Source: Riemerella columbina
Lineage (GTDB): Bacteria; Bacteroidota; Bacteroidia; Flavobacteriales; Weeksellaceae
Reading direction: 5' to 3'
NCBI RefSeq assembly: GCF_030517065.1
Contig: NZ_CP103950.1
Location: 1,302,001-1,366,000, forward strand
Length of the DNA stretch: 64,000 bases
The stretch's first letter is position 1, and each line of letters starts with the position of its first letter. The notes below the pieces were generated by a model that had not been told where the DNA came from, ran no database searches, and worked only from the letters and a program-made list of their open reading frames with translations. Below, piece after piece: positions 25,331 to 33,489 of this stretch. The position numbers were made by a program, and so were the translations under genes.

Positions 25331-27859
25331 ATGCTGAAATCTAAAAAAAACATCGTTTATATTGTAGGCTGTTTGGGGCTGTTTCTCCTTTTTGCCTTGT
25401 TTTATGCCTACCCTATTTTCTCGGGAAAGCAACTGATTCAGCCCGACATTGTCCATTATAAAGGTGGCGCCAAAGAACTCTTGGACTACCGCGCGCAGCA
25501 CCACGAAGAAACCTATTGGAGTGATGCGATGTTCGGCGGTATGCCCACTTATCAAACTGGTGCGCAGTTCCGTGGCGATCTGATTAAACAAGTGGACAAA
25601 GCGCTCAATTTCCTGCCGAAGCCTGCCAATTATCTATTTTTACTTTTTGCAGGTTTCTTTTTATTAGGAATGGTGGTCGTTAAAAACTGGCGGTATGCCC
25701 TATTGGGCGCTACATTTTTCGGTTGCTCTACCTATTATTACATCATCATTGCTGCGGGGCATAATGGAAAAGTCCACACCATTGCTTATTTTGCGCCATT
25801 GTTGGCAGGCATTCTCTTGCTTTATATGCGAAAAAAATATGTGGCAGGCTTCATTGTAACCGCTTTGTTTATGGGCTTACAGATGGCAGCCAACCATATC
25901 CAGATGACTTATTATCTGTTCATCGCCATAGGGTTTTTAATCCTCTCCGAAGCCATTAGAGCTTTCAGAGGACAGAGCACTTGGCTTCATTTTGGTAAAG
26001 CCACAGGACTTCTGGCGCTGGCCGTAGCACTCGGTATCGGGATGAATGCCCAAAGGATGATGGCCAATGCCGAATATGTAAAAGAAACTGTAAGAGGTAA
26101 AAAAATCCTTAAAGATCACACCCAAGCCGAATCTTCGGGTATGGACAAAGAGAGCATCACTATGTGGAGTTATGGCAAATTGGAAACCCTTAACTTAATG
26201 ATTCCGAGGCTCTACGGCGGCGGTAGCCAAGAGGAAAGCTCCGATGAATTCAAGAAAAATGTAAGGCAAACCTTAGAAAACGAAACCGACGATCCTCAAC
26301 AACGCGACTACATCTACGAGGTGATGATTAACCAAGTGCCAAAATATTGGGGCGACCAACCTGGCACTTCTGGACCTGCCTACCAAGGGGCTATCGTTTG
26401 TTTTTTAGCAATTTTAGGCTTTGTCTTTGCTCAAAAAAAATACAAATATTGGATTTTAGGCGCTACTATTTTGAGTATTATGTTGGCGTGGGGACATCAC
26501 CTGATGTCACTAACCGATTGGTTTATAGATTTTGTGCCGTTCTATAATAAATTTAGAGCGCCTTCTTCCATTTTAGTCGTGGTAGAGCTGTTATTTCCGT
26601 TGATTGCTATTTTAGGATTGTATCAATTTTTTACCAACCCAAAGCTATCTACTGAGGAAAGACAAAAAAAATTACTCTACACCACTGCTGTTGTGGGCGG
26701 ATTTTTGCTGATATTATGGCTCGGTGGGCGTTCTTTCTTGGATTTTTATAGACCCGAAGAGCAACAAGCCTTGCCAGATACCCTTTTAGAATTGATAAAA
26801 AACGAACGATATAGAATGTTCCGCGTGGACACCCTAAAAGCTTTGCTTTATGTGCTCTTAACGGCTGGAATTTTATTCTTAAGTTTGAAGAAAAAACTGC
26901 AACCCTATATCGCATTGTTGCTCATTGGGGCATTGAGTTTGTTTGATTTAGTGACCGTTAATCAGCGCTACCTTAACAGTTCCAACTTTGTAGATAAAAC
27001 CTTTGCAGAAAACCCTTTCCAAACCGAAAATAACGAGTATCTTGCCAATAAAGCGGGCAACAATCCTTATATTCAAAACCTACTCTCCCAAGTGCACATC
27101 AACAAAACTTTGGCGACTTTGGCAGAGAAAGACACCACACATTATCGGATCTTCAACACCACTTTGGGCACCTTTAACGAGACCAATACTTCCTATTTTA
27201 AATCTTCTATTGGAGGCTATAGTGCGGCTAAATTGCGCCGTTATGATGATTTAATCAATGCCTATTTTGTGCAGCAAGACACCATTAAAATGCCTAAAAT
27301 ACTCAATATGCTGAATGCGAAATATTTTGTGGTGGGCAATTCTGAGCAACAAGAAGTCATTTCTAATATAGAAGCCAATGGCAATGCGTGGCTGGTGTCT
27401 AATATAGAATGGGCGAATACGCCAAACGAGGAATTAGCCAAAATTGGAGAAATCAATTCTAAAACAACGGTAGTCATCAGCACCGATGATAAGCCTTATT
27501 TAAAGGGGAAAAACCTGCAGCCAGATGCCGAAGCGTTTATCCATCTTAGTTCTTATCAGCCCAACGAATTGATTTATAAAACCACTTCTAAAACGCCTCA
27601 ATTGGCAGTATTTTCGGAGATTTTTTACCCTTATGGTTGGAAATTCTTTATCGATGGTCAAGAGCAACCGTACATCAAAGCCAATTATTTATTGCGTGCA
27701 GCGTATGTGCCTCAGGGACAACACACGATTAAAATGGTTTTTGAACCCGAAGTTTTATCAAAAGGGAAAATCGTTTCAATGTTGGCTTTCGGTATATTTT
27801 TGATATTGAGTATATTAGGAATTTTTTATATTGCTAAAAAACGAAATGCCAAAGCCTAA
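25331..27859 (+). CDS. YfhO-family membrane protein (GT-C-like)
   Basis: An 842-residue protein with ~12 membrane helices and a large C-terminal extracytoplasmic part. It begins with a helix then PDIVHYKGGAKELLDYRAQHHEETYWSDAMFGGMPTYQ in the first loop, followed by AAGHNGKVHTIAYFAPLLAG. The end (FSEIFYPYGWKFFIDGQEQPYIKANYLLRAAYVPQGQHTI) is the typical YfhO lumenal beta domain. Homologues are thought to glycosylate cell-wall polymers in Gram-positives; the role in this class is unclear. It overlaps the next glycosyltransferase gene by 14 bases. Confidence 0.88.
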   Translation: MLKSKKNIVYIVGCLGLFLLFALFYAYPIFSGKQLIQPDIVHYKGGAKELLDYRAQHHEETYWSDAMFGGMPTYQTGAQFRGDLIKQVDKALNFLPKPANYLFLLFAGFFLLGMVVVKNWRYALLGATFFGCSTYYYIIIAAGHNGKVHTIAYFAPLLAGILLLYMRKKYVAGFIVTALFMGLQMAANHIQMTYYLFIAIGFLILSEAIRAFRGQSTWLHFGKATGLLALAVALGIGMNAQRMMANAEYVKETVRGKKILKDHTQAESSGMDKESITMWSYGKLETLNLMIPRLYGGGSQEESSDEFKKNVRQTLENETDDPQQRDYIYEVMINQVPKYWGDQPGTSGPAYQGAIVCFLAILGFVFAQKKYKYWILGATILSIMLAWGHHLMSLTDWFIDFVPFYNKFRAPSSILVVVELLFPLIAILGLYQFFTNPKLSTEERQKKLLYTTAVVGGFLLILWLGGRSFLDFYRPEEQQALPDTLLELIKNERYRMFRVDTLKALLYVLLTAGILFLSLKKKLQPYIALLLIGALSLFDLVTVNQRYLNSSNFVDKTFAENPFQTENNEYLANKAGNNPYIQNLLSQVHINKTLATLAEKDTTHYRIFNTTLGTFNETNTSYFKSSIGGYSAAKLRRYDDLINAYFVQQDTIKMPKILNMLNAKYFVVGNSEQQEVISNIEANGNAWLVSNIEWANTPNEELAKIGEINSKTTVVISTDDKPYLKGKNLQPDAEAFIHLSSYQPNELIYKTTSKTPQLAVFSEIFYPYGWKFFIDGQEQPYIKANYLLRAAYVPQGQHTIKMVFEPEVLSKGKIVSMLAFGIFLILSILGIFYIAKKRNAKA

Positions 27860-29144
27860 AAACATTCTTATTATCTCTTATTACTGGCCACCTGCAGGCG
27901 GTCCAGGGGTACAGCGTTGGCTTAAATTTGTAAAATACCTCCCCGATTTTGGTTGGACTCCAACGGTCTATACTCCTGAAAATCCGAGTTATCCTCTGAT
28001 TGATGAAACCCTCAACGCAGAAGCTTCCCCACAGACCAAAATCATAAAAACGAAAATTTGGGAGCCTTATGCCATCGCAGAAAAGCTCAATCGACAGAAT
28101 AAAAAATTCAAATCTGGGCAGTTTGATGTCGGCAAAAATCAATCATGGAAATCCAAACTTTCAATCTGGATTCGTGGGAATTTTTTCATCCCTGATGCTC
28201 GCGTGTTTTGGGTGAAGCCATCGGTCAAGTTCCTAAAGCGGTATTTAGAGCAAAATCCCACAGAGGTTTTGGTGACCACGGGACCGCCGCATTCTATGCA
28301 TTTGATAGGGCTTCGGCTCAAAAAAATATTCCCGAACCTGAGATGGGTGGCGGATTTTCGAGACCCCTGGACAGAAATTTCTTATTACCAACATCTTAAA
28401 TTAACGCCCTTTGCCGACCGCAAACATCGGCATTTAGAGCAAGAAGTTTTCCAAAATGCAGACCTCGTTTTAGCCACCAGCTACACGGATGCGGCACATT
28501 TTAAAGCCCAAGGTGCCAATGCGTTCTGCATTACCAATGGCTTTGATAAAGAAACAGAAAATTCATCAGAAACACTTGAGCATCAAGGCTTTGTGATGAG
28601 TTATATTGGCGTTTTGGAACAGTTGCGAAATCCGAAAGTTTTATGGACTGTTTTAAATGAAATTTTAAAAGAAGAACCTTCTTTCAGTCAAGATTTTAAG
28701 TTGAAATTGGTGGGGAAAATAGACCCTCAAATCATCCAAGAATGGCAAGGCACACCACTACAATCCAAAATAGAAATTTTAGGCTACCTCTCTCATAATG
28801 ATGCTGTTACGGAAATGAAAAATGCCGATGTTCTTCTTATAACCAACTTTCCGAACCCTCAATCTCAAGGGATTATTCCAGGGAAATTATTTGAATATCT
28901 TGCTTCGGGACAACCTATTCTTTCTTTTGGTCCGCCAAGTGCAGATGTGAAAAAAATTCTCCACGAAACCCATACAGGCAAGCATTTCACTTACGCTGAG
29001 GCCTCCAAAGTGAAAAGTTATATTCTACAAATATACCAACAGTGGAAATCTCAAAGTATGCCAACCCAACAGCGACAAATTCAGCAATTTTCAAGGAAAA
29101 ACCTTACAAAGCAATTGGTTGATCTTTTGGAAAAAATAAACTAA
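27846..29144 (+). CDS. GT4-type glycosyltransferase
   Basis: About 432 residues. NILIISYYWPPAGGPGVQRWLKFVKYL is the N-terminal signature of WcaI/WbaZ-like transferases. Further on come DFRDPWTEISYYQ, GVLEQLRNPK and the donor-site IPGKLFEYLASGQPILSFGPP. It probably adds a sugar to a lipid-linked surface glycan. The ATG at 27846 lies inside the end of the YfhO gene; a TTG 15 bases earlier is the alternative. Translational coupling to YfhO is likely. Confidence 0.87.
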   Translation: MPKPKNILIISYYWPPAGGPGVQRWLKFVKYLPDFGWTPTVYTPENPSYPLIDETLNAEASPQTKIIKTKIWEPYAIAEKLNRQNKKFKSGQFDVGKNQSWKSKLSIWIRGNFFIPDARVFWVKPSVKFLKRYLEQNPTEVLVTTGPPHSMHLIGLRLKKIFPNLRWVADFRDPWTEISYYQHLKLTPFADRKHRHLEQEVFQNADLVLATSYTDAAHFKAQGANAFCITNGFDKETENSSETLEHQGFVMSYIGVLEQLRNPKVLWTVLNEILKEEPSFSQDFKLKLVGKIDPQIIQEWQGTPLQSKIEILGYLSHNDAVTEMKNADVLLITNFPNPQSQGIIPGKLFEYLASGQPILSFGPPSADVKKILHETHTGKHFTYAEASKVKSYILQIYQQWKSQSMPTQQRQIQQFSRKNLTKQLVDLLEKIN

Positions 29145-29188
29145 TTTTATAAAAAATCTATCTTATTTTATTTAAAATTATCTTTATT

Positions 29189-29389
29189 ATGAAATCGTTA
29201 GAGTTAAAAGAAATGGAGAAATTAAAAGGAATGCTAAAATGTTCAGATAAAGAAGGTTTTATTTACGGAGCAATGGCATCTGGATTATTACTTGCTCCAG
29301 TAACAATGGGAGGAAGTTTCCTTATGACTGCAGGAGCATTTGTAATGTCTCAAGTTAGTGCTGCTTATGCTATTTATTCAATAATGTAA
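29189..29389 (+). CDS. Bacteriocin-like small peptide with double-glycine-type leader
   Basis: 66 residues. The N-terminus MKSLELKEMEKLKGM resembles ComC/GG-type leader peptides (a hydrophobic/acidic helix ending in LKGG, here LKGM). The rest is a glycine/alanine-rich hydrophobic segment (YGAMASGLLLAPVTMGG, then FLMTAGAFVMSQVSAAYA), typical of class II bacteriocin precursors. One Cys follows the leader. Its surroundings are markedly richer in A+T than the neighbours, which suggests transfer. No peptidase-containing ABC transporter is nearby. Function is inferred from composition and leader shape. Confidence 0.5.
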   Translation: MKSLELKEMEKLKGMLKCSDKEGFIYGAMASGLLLAPVTMGGSFLMTAGAFVMSQVSAAYAIYSIM

Positions 29390-29392
29390 TAT

Positions 29393-29533
29393 ATGATAAA
29401 GCTTAGAATTATATATATTTTTTTATCTGTTATTTCTTTAGTAGGTACTTGCCTTCTAATGATGAATTTGCTAGAATGTATATTTATATCTCCTTTTTAT
29501 AAAATTATTATATATAGCCCCTTGTGCATTTAG
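29393..29533 (+). pseudogene. Small membrane ORF truncated by the IS element
   Basis: 46 codons starting four bases after the bacteriocin-like gene: MIKLRIIYIFLSVISLVG, then a second hydrophobic stretch, ending SPLCI. The last residues and the stop are encoded by the left inverted repeat of the IS (29518-29533), so the native C-terminus has been lost. Position and hydrophobicity suit an immunity or accessory protein of the preceding peptide, but this is speculative. Confidence 0.45.
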
Positions 29534-30499
29534 GAAAAAAAATAAAAAAAGATTGTTCATTCGACTAAAAAGTCGTATATTTAATTAGTTATCAATTGAT
29601 TAAATACATGAACAATCTTATACAAAACTACAAAATTATTTTGAAAGAACTGAAAGAAACTTGCAAAAATATTCCTACTAAAAAGCAAATCCGAAAACCG
29701 AAGTTGTCTGATATGGAATTAGTGGCACTGAATATTACCGCGGAATATATGTCAATAAACTCTGAACTTCAGCTATTTAGATGCATCGCTGGAACAGAAT
29801 TAGACAGCAAAATAGAAAGAAGCGTTTACAACAAAAGAAAACGAAAACTTTTTTCATACATCGAAAAAATAAGGAAGACCCTAAGTGAAAAATTCTCAGA
29901 TTTTACCGATGTTTTTATCGTAGATTCAACCCCTATTGAAATTTGTAAAGTGAGTAGAGCCCATCGTTCCGCCATCTGCTCCACCGATGAAATACACCCC
30001 TCATTTGGGTATTGTGCTGCCAAAAAATCAAAGTATTTTGGGTACAAACTTCATGCGGTTTGCGACAAAAATGACATCTTTCATTCCTTTGATTTTACAC
30101 CTGCTAATGTCCATGATATCAACTACCTGAAAGACATCAAAGAAGACTTTAAAAACTGTGAGTTAATCGGGGATAGAGGCTATATCAGCAAGGAAATTCA
30201 ACTGGATTTATTTAACTGTTCTAACATCAATTTATCCGTTCCGATGCGGAAAAACCAGCATGATTTTGTAGCGTTTCCAAAAGTCAAATCAAGAATTAGA
30301 AAACGTATTGAGACGAATTTTTCCCAGCTGTGCGGACAGTTTTTAATGGGCATCAACTTAGCCAAAACTTTTCAGGGATTCATTACAAGAATACTGTCAA
30401 AAATCACTTCTTTTACCATGATTCAGTATCTCAATTTTTTCGTATTCAAGAGAGATTTGAACAAAATTAAAGTGAATTTGTGCTAAATGCACAACGGGG
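29518..30499 (+). mobile_element. Intact IS982-family insertion sequence
   Basis: A ~982-bp element bounded by imperfect inverted repeats: CCCCTTGTGCATTTAG at the left (29518-29533) and CTAAATGCACAACGGGG at the right (30483-30499), differing by one inserted base. It holds one transposase gene. No clear target-site duplication flanks it (TATATATAG on the left, TTATTTAAA on the right), so one flank may have rearranged after insertion. Confidence 0.9.
29608..30486 (+). CDS. IS982-family DDE transposase
   Basis: About 292 residues. It starts MNNLIQNYKIILKELKETC and has the IS982 layout: VDSTPIEICK (first Asp), a KSKYFGYKLHAVCD strand, LIGDRGYISKEI (second Asp) and RKRIETNFSQL (Glu). No frameshift or stop interrupts it. 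The ATG at 29608 is preferred over the upstream TTG. The gene's stop codon abuts the right inverted repeat, normal for compact IS elements. Confidence 0.93.
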   Translation: MNNLIQNYKIILKELKETCKNIPTKKQIRKPKLSDMELVALNITAEYMSINSELQLFRCIAGTELDSKIERSVYNKRKRKLFSYIEKIRKTLSEKFSDFTDVFIVDSTPIEICKVSRAHRSAICSTDEIHPSFGYCAAKKSKYFGYKLHAVCDKNDIFHSFDFTPANVHDINYLKDIKEDFKNCELIGDRGYISKEIQLDLFNCSNINLSVPMRKNQHDFVAFPKVKSRIRKRIETNFSQLCGQFLMGINLAKTFQGFITRILSKITSFTMIQYLNFFVFKRDLNKIKVNLC

Positions 30500-30546
30500 T
30501 TATTTAAATACGAGCTAATACCTTTATGCAAGGGGCTTGCAGTAGG

Positions 30547-30845
30547 TTCGGAACGTGTTGCAGGTGGTTGTATAACCTATTACAGGTGGTTCGGAACGTG
30601 TTGTAGGCGGTTGTATAACCTATTGCAGTAGGTTCGGAACGTATATCATAGTGGTTTAGAACGTATATCATAGTGGTTCAGAACGTATATGATAGTGGTT
30701 TAGAACGTATAAGTGGTTCAGAACGTATATGATAGTGGTTTAGAACGTATATGATAGTGTTTTAGAACGTATATGATAGTGGTTTAGAACGTATATGATA
30801 GTGGTTTAGAACGTATATGATAGTGGTTCAAAACATAGATGAAGT
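30547..30845. repeat. Noncoding tandem array with 43-bp then 22-bp periods and dyads
   Basis: GAACGT recurs at 30551, 30594 and 30637 (43-base steps), then at 30659, 30681, 30703, 30721, 30743, 30765, 30787 and 30809 (22-base steps, with one 18-base step), with a decayed copy at 30831. The 43-bp units are two ~21.5-bp halves, one with GTTCGGAAC and one with GGTTGTATAACC, both inverted repeats. The 22-bp units carry GTTTAGAAC or GTTCAGAAC. No open frame spans it. It lies just right of the IS. Confidence 0.92.
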
Positions 30846-30914
30846 GAGGGTTTTAGATAAATGATGGCTTAAATTTACTCCCCATAGCTTGCAACATAAC
30901 TTAGGCTAAGCATA

Positions 30915-30957
30915 AGAAAAAAGGGACTCCCCTCGTGGAAAGCCCCTTTTTTAGGTT
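30915..30957. terminator. Terminator between the array and the acyltransferase gene
   Basis: AAAAAAGGGACT (30917-30928 region) pairs with AAGCCCCTTTTTT near 30939-30952 with one mismatch. It has A and T runs on both sides, serving at least the minus-strand acyltransferase gene. Confidence 0.65.
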
Positions 30958-30964
30958 TTTGAGA

Positions 30965-32065
30965 TTAGCGTTTCATTAGATTTTTAAATTGAAAATTTCT
31001 ACCTAGGCGAATAAAATATTTTTCAAAATAGGTGTAAACAATATAGCTGATAAATAGCGTACTTAGTATGCATAGGGAGAGCCTTAAAGGGACACTCATT
31101 TTGAACAGATGATTGCTGATGCCGCCATAAAAAGCCCAAACTAAGGGGTGTAATAGGTATACGGAATAGCTTGCTTCGCCCAATAATTTTAGTGGGTTGT
31201 GGAAGATGCCAGGGAGCTTAATTCTAAGCTTGAAGAAGCATAGGCAAATTATAATGCTTATTAGTGAGAAAATAAGTCTATTTTCACCAGTTACGATGCT
31301 GATTTTATCGGCTTCGGTTGTTGGGTAAAAGATGAATAAAGCAACTGAGACCCCAAGGAGCAAGAGGGTGAGAGCGTTTTTCATTTCCACCTTTCTAAAT
31401 AATAGGCCTATGAAGAATCCCGCTAGGAATAGTAAAACTTGATTCAGCGGATTTATATAGATAGCCCATTGTGAGCCTAAATCCTGATGAGCATCTAGCC
31501 CCACAAAGGCAAAATATAGGAATAATGCTAGGAGCGTGAGAGAGAGTAGCCCCATTAGCCATTTGTATTTTTTGGAGAATAAAATAAAGAATGGAAAAAA
31601 GGCATAAAAAACTAATTCATTTCCGATAGACCAAACGCCGGCAGAGAAGTAGGCCGTCCATTTAACAAAGCCAAAAAGCCCTGAAAGGTTTAAAAATAAA
31701 TCAAATAAATTTGGGATTTTGCGAGAGAGGATAATTGAGCAGATGGTTACAAACCATAGTAGCGGAAAGATTCTGAAGACTCGCTTTTTGAAAAATGAAA
31801 TTAAATCCTCCTTTTTAAAATTCATTTTATCATAATAGACATAAAATAGCGTTAAGCCACTGAGTACATAAAAAATGCCTACACCATAAATGCCTAGCCT
31901 GCCCATAAAAGTTGTTGCGCTTAAATCACCCTTAGTCCAAGATAAGTAGTGATACAGCATAATGCCAAAGGCACATAGGCCTCTTAAATAATCTAGGTTA
32001 TAGAGCCTTGTGTTTTGTGTTCTGTGTTCTGTGTTCTGTGTTCTGTGTTCTTCATAAATGACCAA
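30965..32065 (-). CDS. Acyltransferase-3 (OafA/YrhL-like) membrane protein, probably phase-variable
   Basis: About 366 residues with ~10 membrane helices. LDYLRGLCAFGIMLYHYLSW holds the catalytic His of the acyltransferase-3 family. RVFRIFPLLWFV and WSIGNELVFYAFFPFF (Glu) are the other signatures. Such enzymes O-acylate lipopolysaccharide or capsule. The N-terminal ~20 codons are made of a 7-bp tandem repeat (EHRTQNT encoded). In the present repeat number the only frame-matching start is a TTG at 32065. The ATG at 32053-32055 (complement) is out of frame and stops after ~20 codons, and one more repeat copy would join it to the enzyme. Confidence 0.85.
   Translation of the reverse strand: MVIYEEHRTQNTEHRTQNTRLYNLDYLRGLCAFGIMLYHYLSWTKGDLSATTFMGRLGIYGVGIFYVLSGLTLFYVYYDKMNFKKEDLISFFKKRVFRIFPLLWFVTICSIILSRKIPNLFDLFLNLSGLFGFVKWTAYFSAGVWSIGNELVFYAFFPFFILFSKKYKWLMGLLSLTLLALFLYFAFVGLDAHQDLGSQWAIYINPLNQVLLFLAGFFIGLLFRKVEMKNALTLLLLGVSVALFIFYPTTEADKISIVTGENRLIFSLISIIICLCFFKLRIKLPGIFHNPLKLLGEASYSVYLLHPLVWAFYGGISNHLFKMSVPLRLSLCILSTLFISYIVYTYFEKYFIRLGRNFQFKNLMKR
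32009..32050. repeat. Heptanucleotide repeat TGTGTTC (x5 plus one variant) at the acyltransferase start
   Basis: Five perfect copies of TGTGTTC (32016-32050) and one TGTGTTT (32009-32015) lie just inside the 5' end of the gene. A 7-bp unit shifts the frame with each gain or loss, a classic slipped-strand switch. Confidence 0.95.
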
Positions 32066-32120
32066 TTTACAATTAAAAAAAACACGCTCAAAATGATTTT
32101 CAAGCGTGTTTTTTACAAGT

Positions 32121-32489
32121 TTATAACAACACGATAGGTTGGTTACTTTTTACCACTTTACCAATTTCGTAAGCTTCTTCGCCCAAAGATTTCAAGGTTT
32201 TGATAACGGCTTCGGCTTGGTCTGGCGAAACGGCAAGTACCATTCCCACACCCATGTTGAAGGTTCCAAACATTTCGTCTTCTGCGATGTTGGCTCTCTT
32301 TTGTAATTCTTGCATGATGGCAGGCACCTTAATGCTTGATTTTTGAATTTCTACGCCTAAACCTTTAGGCAAAATTCTCGGTACATTTTCAATTAATCCA
32401 CCACCTGTGATATGTGCAATCCCGTTGATGGGGTGCTGTGCAAGCAGTGCGCTGATGGTGGCACCGTAGAGCTTAGTGGGGATTAAAAT
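32121..32489 (-). pseudogene. purM: purM 3' fragment (AIR synthase C-terminal domain)
   Basis: Minus-strand reading gives ILIPTKLYGATISALLAQ, INGIAHITGGGLIENVPR, GVEIQKSSIKVPAIMQEL and MFGTFNMGVGMVLAV up to the normal end. This is the C-terminal third to half of phosphoribosylformylglycinamidine cyclo-ligase, the fifth step of purine synthesis. The N-terminal ATP-binding domain is absent; upstream the sequence turns into a TetR gene at about 32480-32490. A frame starting at an internal ATG (32372) could yield 83 residues but cannot be an enzyme. Confidence 0.9.
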
Positions 32490-32613
32490 GCTGATAAAAA
32501 CTGGCTTTTGCCACTTTGGCTTTTGCTATGATTTCGTTGATTCCCGTGGCATTATAGCCTTGCTGATGAAATAATGCGGTGGCAACATCGAGTATCCGTT
32601 CCTTGGGTTTCAT
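32473..32613 (-). pseudogene. TetR-family regulator N-terminal fragment
   Basis: 46 codons from an ATG at 32613: MKPKERILDVATALFHQQGY, NATGINEIIAKAKVAKASFYQHF, then a stop at 32473-32475. This is the whole DNA-binding helix-turn-helix of a TetR repressor without its ligand domain. It joins the purM fragment within a stretch both genes could have shared (CAGCATTTTAATCCC). A palindrome fitting a TetR operator survives 40 bases upstream. Confidence 0.85.
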
Positions 32614-32652
32614 ATTCGGTATTTTGGGCAAATATAAAACATTTTTTAACAA

Positions 32653-32666
32653 ACAGACCAGTCTGT
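32653..32666. promoter_or_regulatory. Palindromic operator candidate upstream of the truncated tetR
   Basis: ACAGAC-CA-GTCTGT is a perfect 6-2-6 inverted repeat 40 bases before the tetR ATG, a usual place and shape for autoregulatory TetR sites. Confidence 0.6.
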
Positions 32667-32779
32667 CTATATTTTTTTATCATTAAAGAAGGATTGAGGC
32701 GATGATGAGAAGTATTTTTTTACCATCTTTGGTCATTTTTGATTAAAAACCAACGAAAAAAGCCTTGATTTTGGATTGA

Positions 32780-32813
32780 TTGACGAGAAAGTGAAGTTTT
32801 TTCTATACATTTG
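32780..32813 (+). promoter_or_regulatory. Promoter candidate of the orphan 157-residue gene
   Basis: TTG (32780-32782), 23 bases, TACATTTG (32806-32813), 89 bases before the ATG. The long leader contains an inverted repeat CGCCAA (32854-32859) and TTGGCG (32883-32888). Confidence 0.5.
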
Positions 32814-32901
32814 TAAAGCATTTCTTTTTAGGGAAAATTGAGGGTTGGAAAAACGCCAAATAAATATAAAAAAAGAAAGCTCTTGGCGATAATAAGAAGA
32901 T

Positions 32902-33375
32902 ATGGCTAATGAAATAAATAAAATAATTGAAAACAGTGATTATAGAAATCTCTTAAAAGAAATTTCATATAGAGCAAATATTGAGTTAGAAACGTATATC
33001 AATACTCAAATAATAAACATTGCTCAAAAGAAAGTTAATTCATCTGCATTACCCCCAGAGATGTTGTCGGAACTACTATTATCTGAAAAAGAACATATTT
33101 TAAATTATTCAGTAGAAATATTAAATACATTTAAAAACATCGAATTAGAGGAGGAATATCCCACAGGAGAAGAAATTGAGGAAACTCAGGAGGACAGAGA
33201 AGTAGAAACTCTATCAATAATATCCTTAATAGGTTTCTTGATTGAATATTACTTTTTATCAAAAAACGATATAAATTCATTAGACAAATATTTAAATAAA
33301 ATTAGATCTCCTAACAGGAAAAAATATATAAAACAGTTGCAAGAAATTTACGAAAAAGCCATAAATAAAGTATAA
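32902..33375 (+). CDS. Hypothetical protein, AT-rich orphan
   Basis: 157 residues, not recognised. It is mostly helical and acidic in the middle (EYPTGEEIEETQEDREVE, ~91-108), with one moderately hydrophobic stretch (LSIISLIGFLIEYYFL, ~111-126) and a basic C-terminus (SPNRKKYIKQLQEIYEKAI). It has no signal peptide. Base composition is clearly more A+T-rich than the flanking housekeeping genes and it sits between a deletion scar and a dispersed repeat, so recent acquisition is likely. Confidence 0.6.
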   Translation: MANEINKIIENSDYRNLLKEISYRANIELETYINTQIINIAQKKVNSSALPPEMLSELLLSEKEHILNYSVEILNTFKNIELEEEYPTGEEIEETQEDREVETLSIISLIGFLIEYYFLSKNDINSLDKYLNKIRSPNRKKYIKQLQEIYEKAINKV

Positions 33376-33436
33376 ACTCGTTGTATATTATTGCCCCCCA
33401 CCCCCATTCCTAAAAACTTTTTCTATACTTAAGAGT

Positions 33437-33480
33437 ATGATAAAATAATGATATGATAAAATAATGATATGATAAACGAT
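33437..33480. repeat. Short 17-bp direct repeat
   Basis: ATGATAAAATAATGAT occurs twice at a 17-base step, with a third partial copy (ATGATAAACGAT). It is AT-rich and noncoding. Confidence 0.6.
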
Positions 33481-33489
33481 ATAGTATCC

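Noticed and set aside
30547-30845. CRISPR array or coding repeat protein
   Set aside because: No unique spacers, periods of 22 and 43 bases are not multiples of three, and no frame stays open.
32121-32372. Separate small gene of 83 codons
   Set aside because: It is the in-frame C-terminal end of PurM; the homology continues upstream past the ATG, so this is a fragment.
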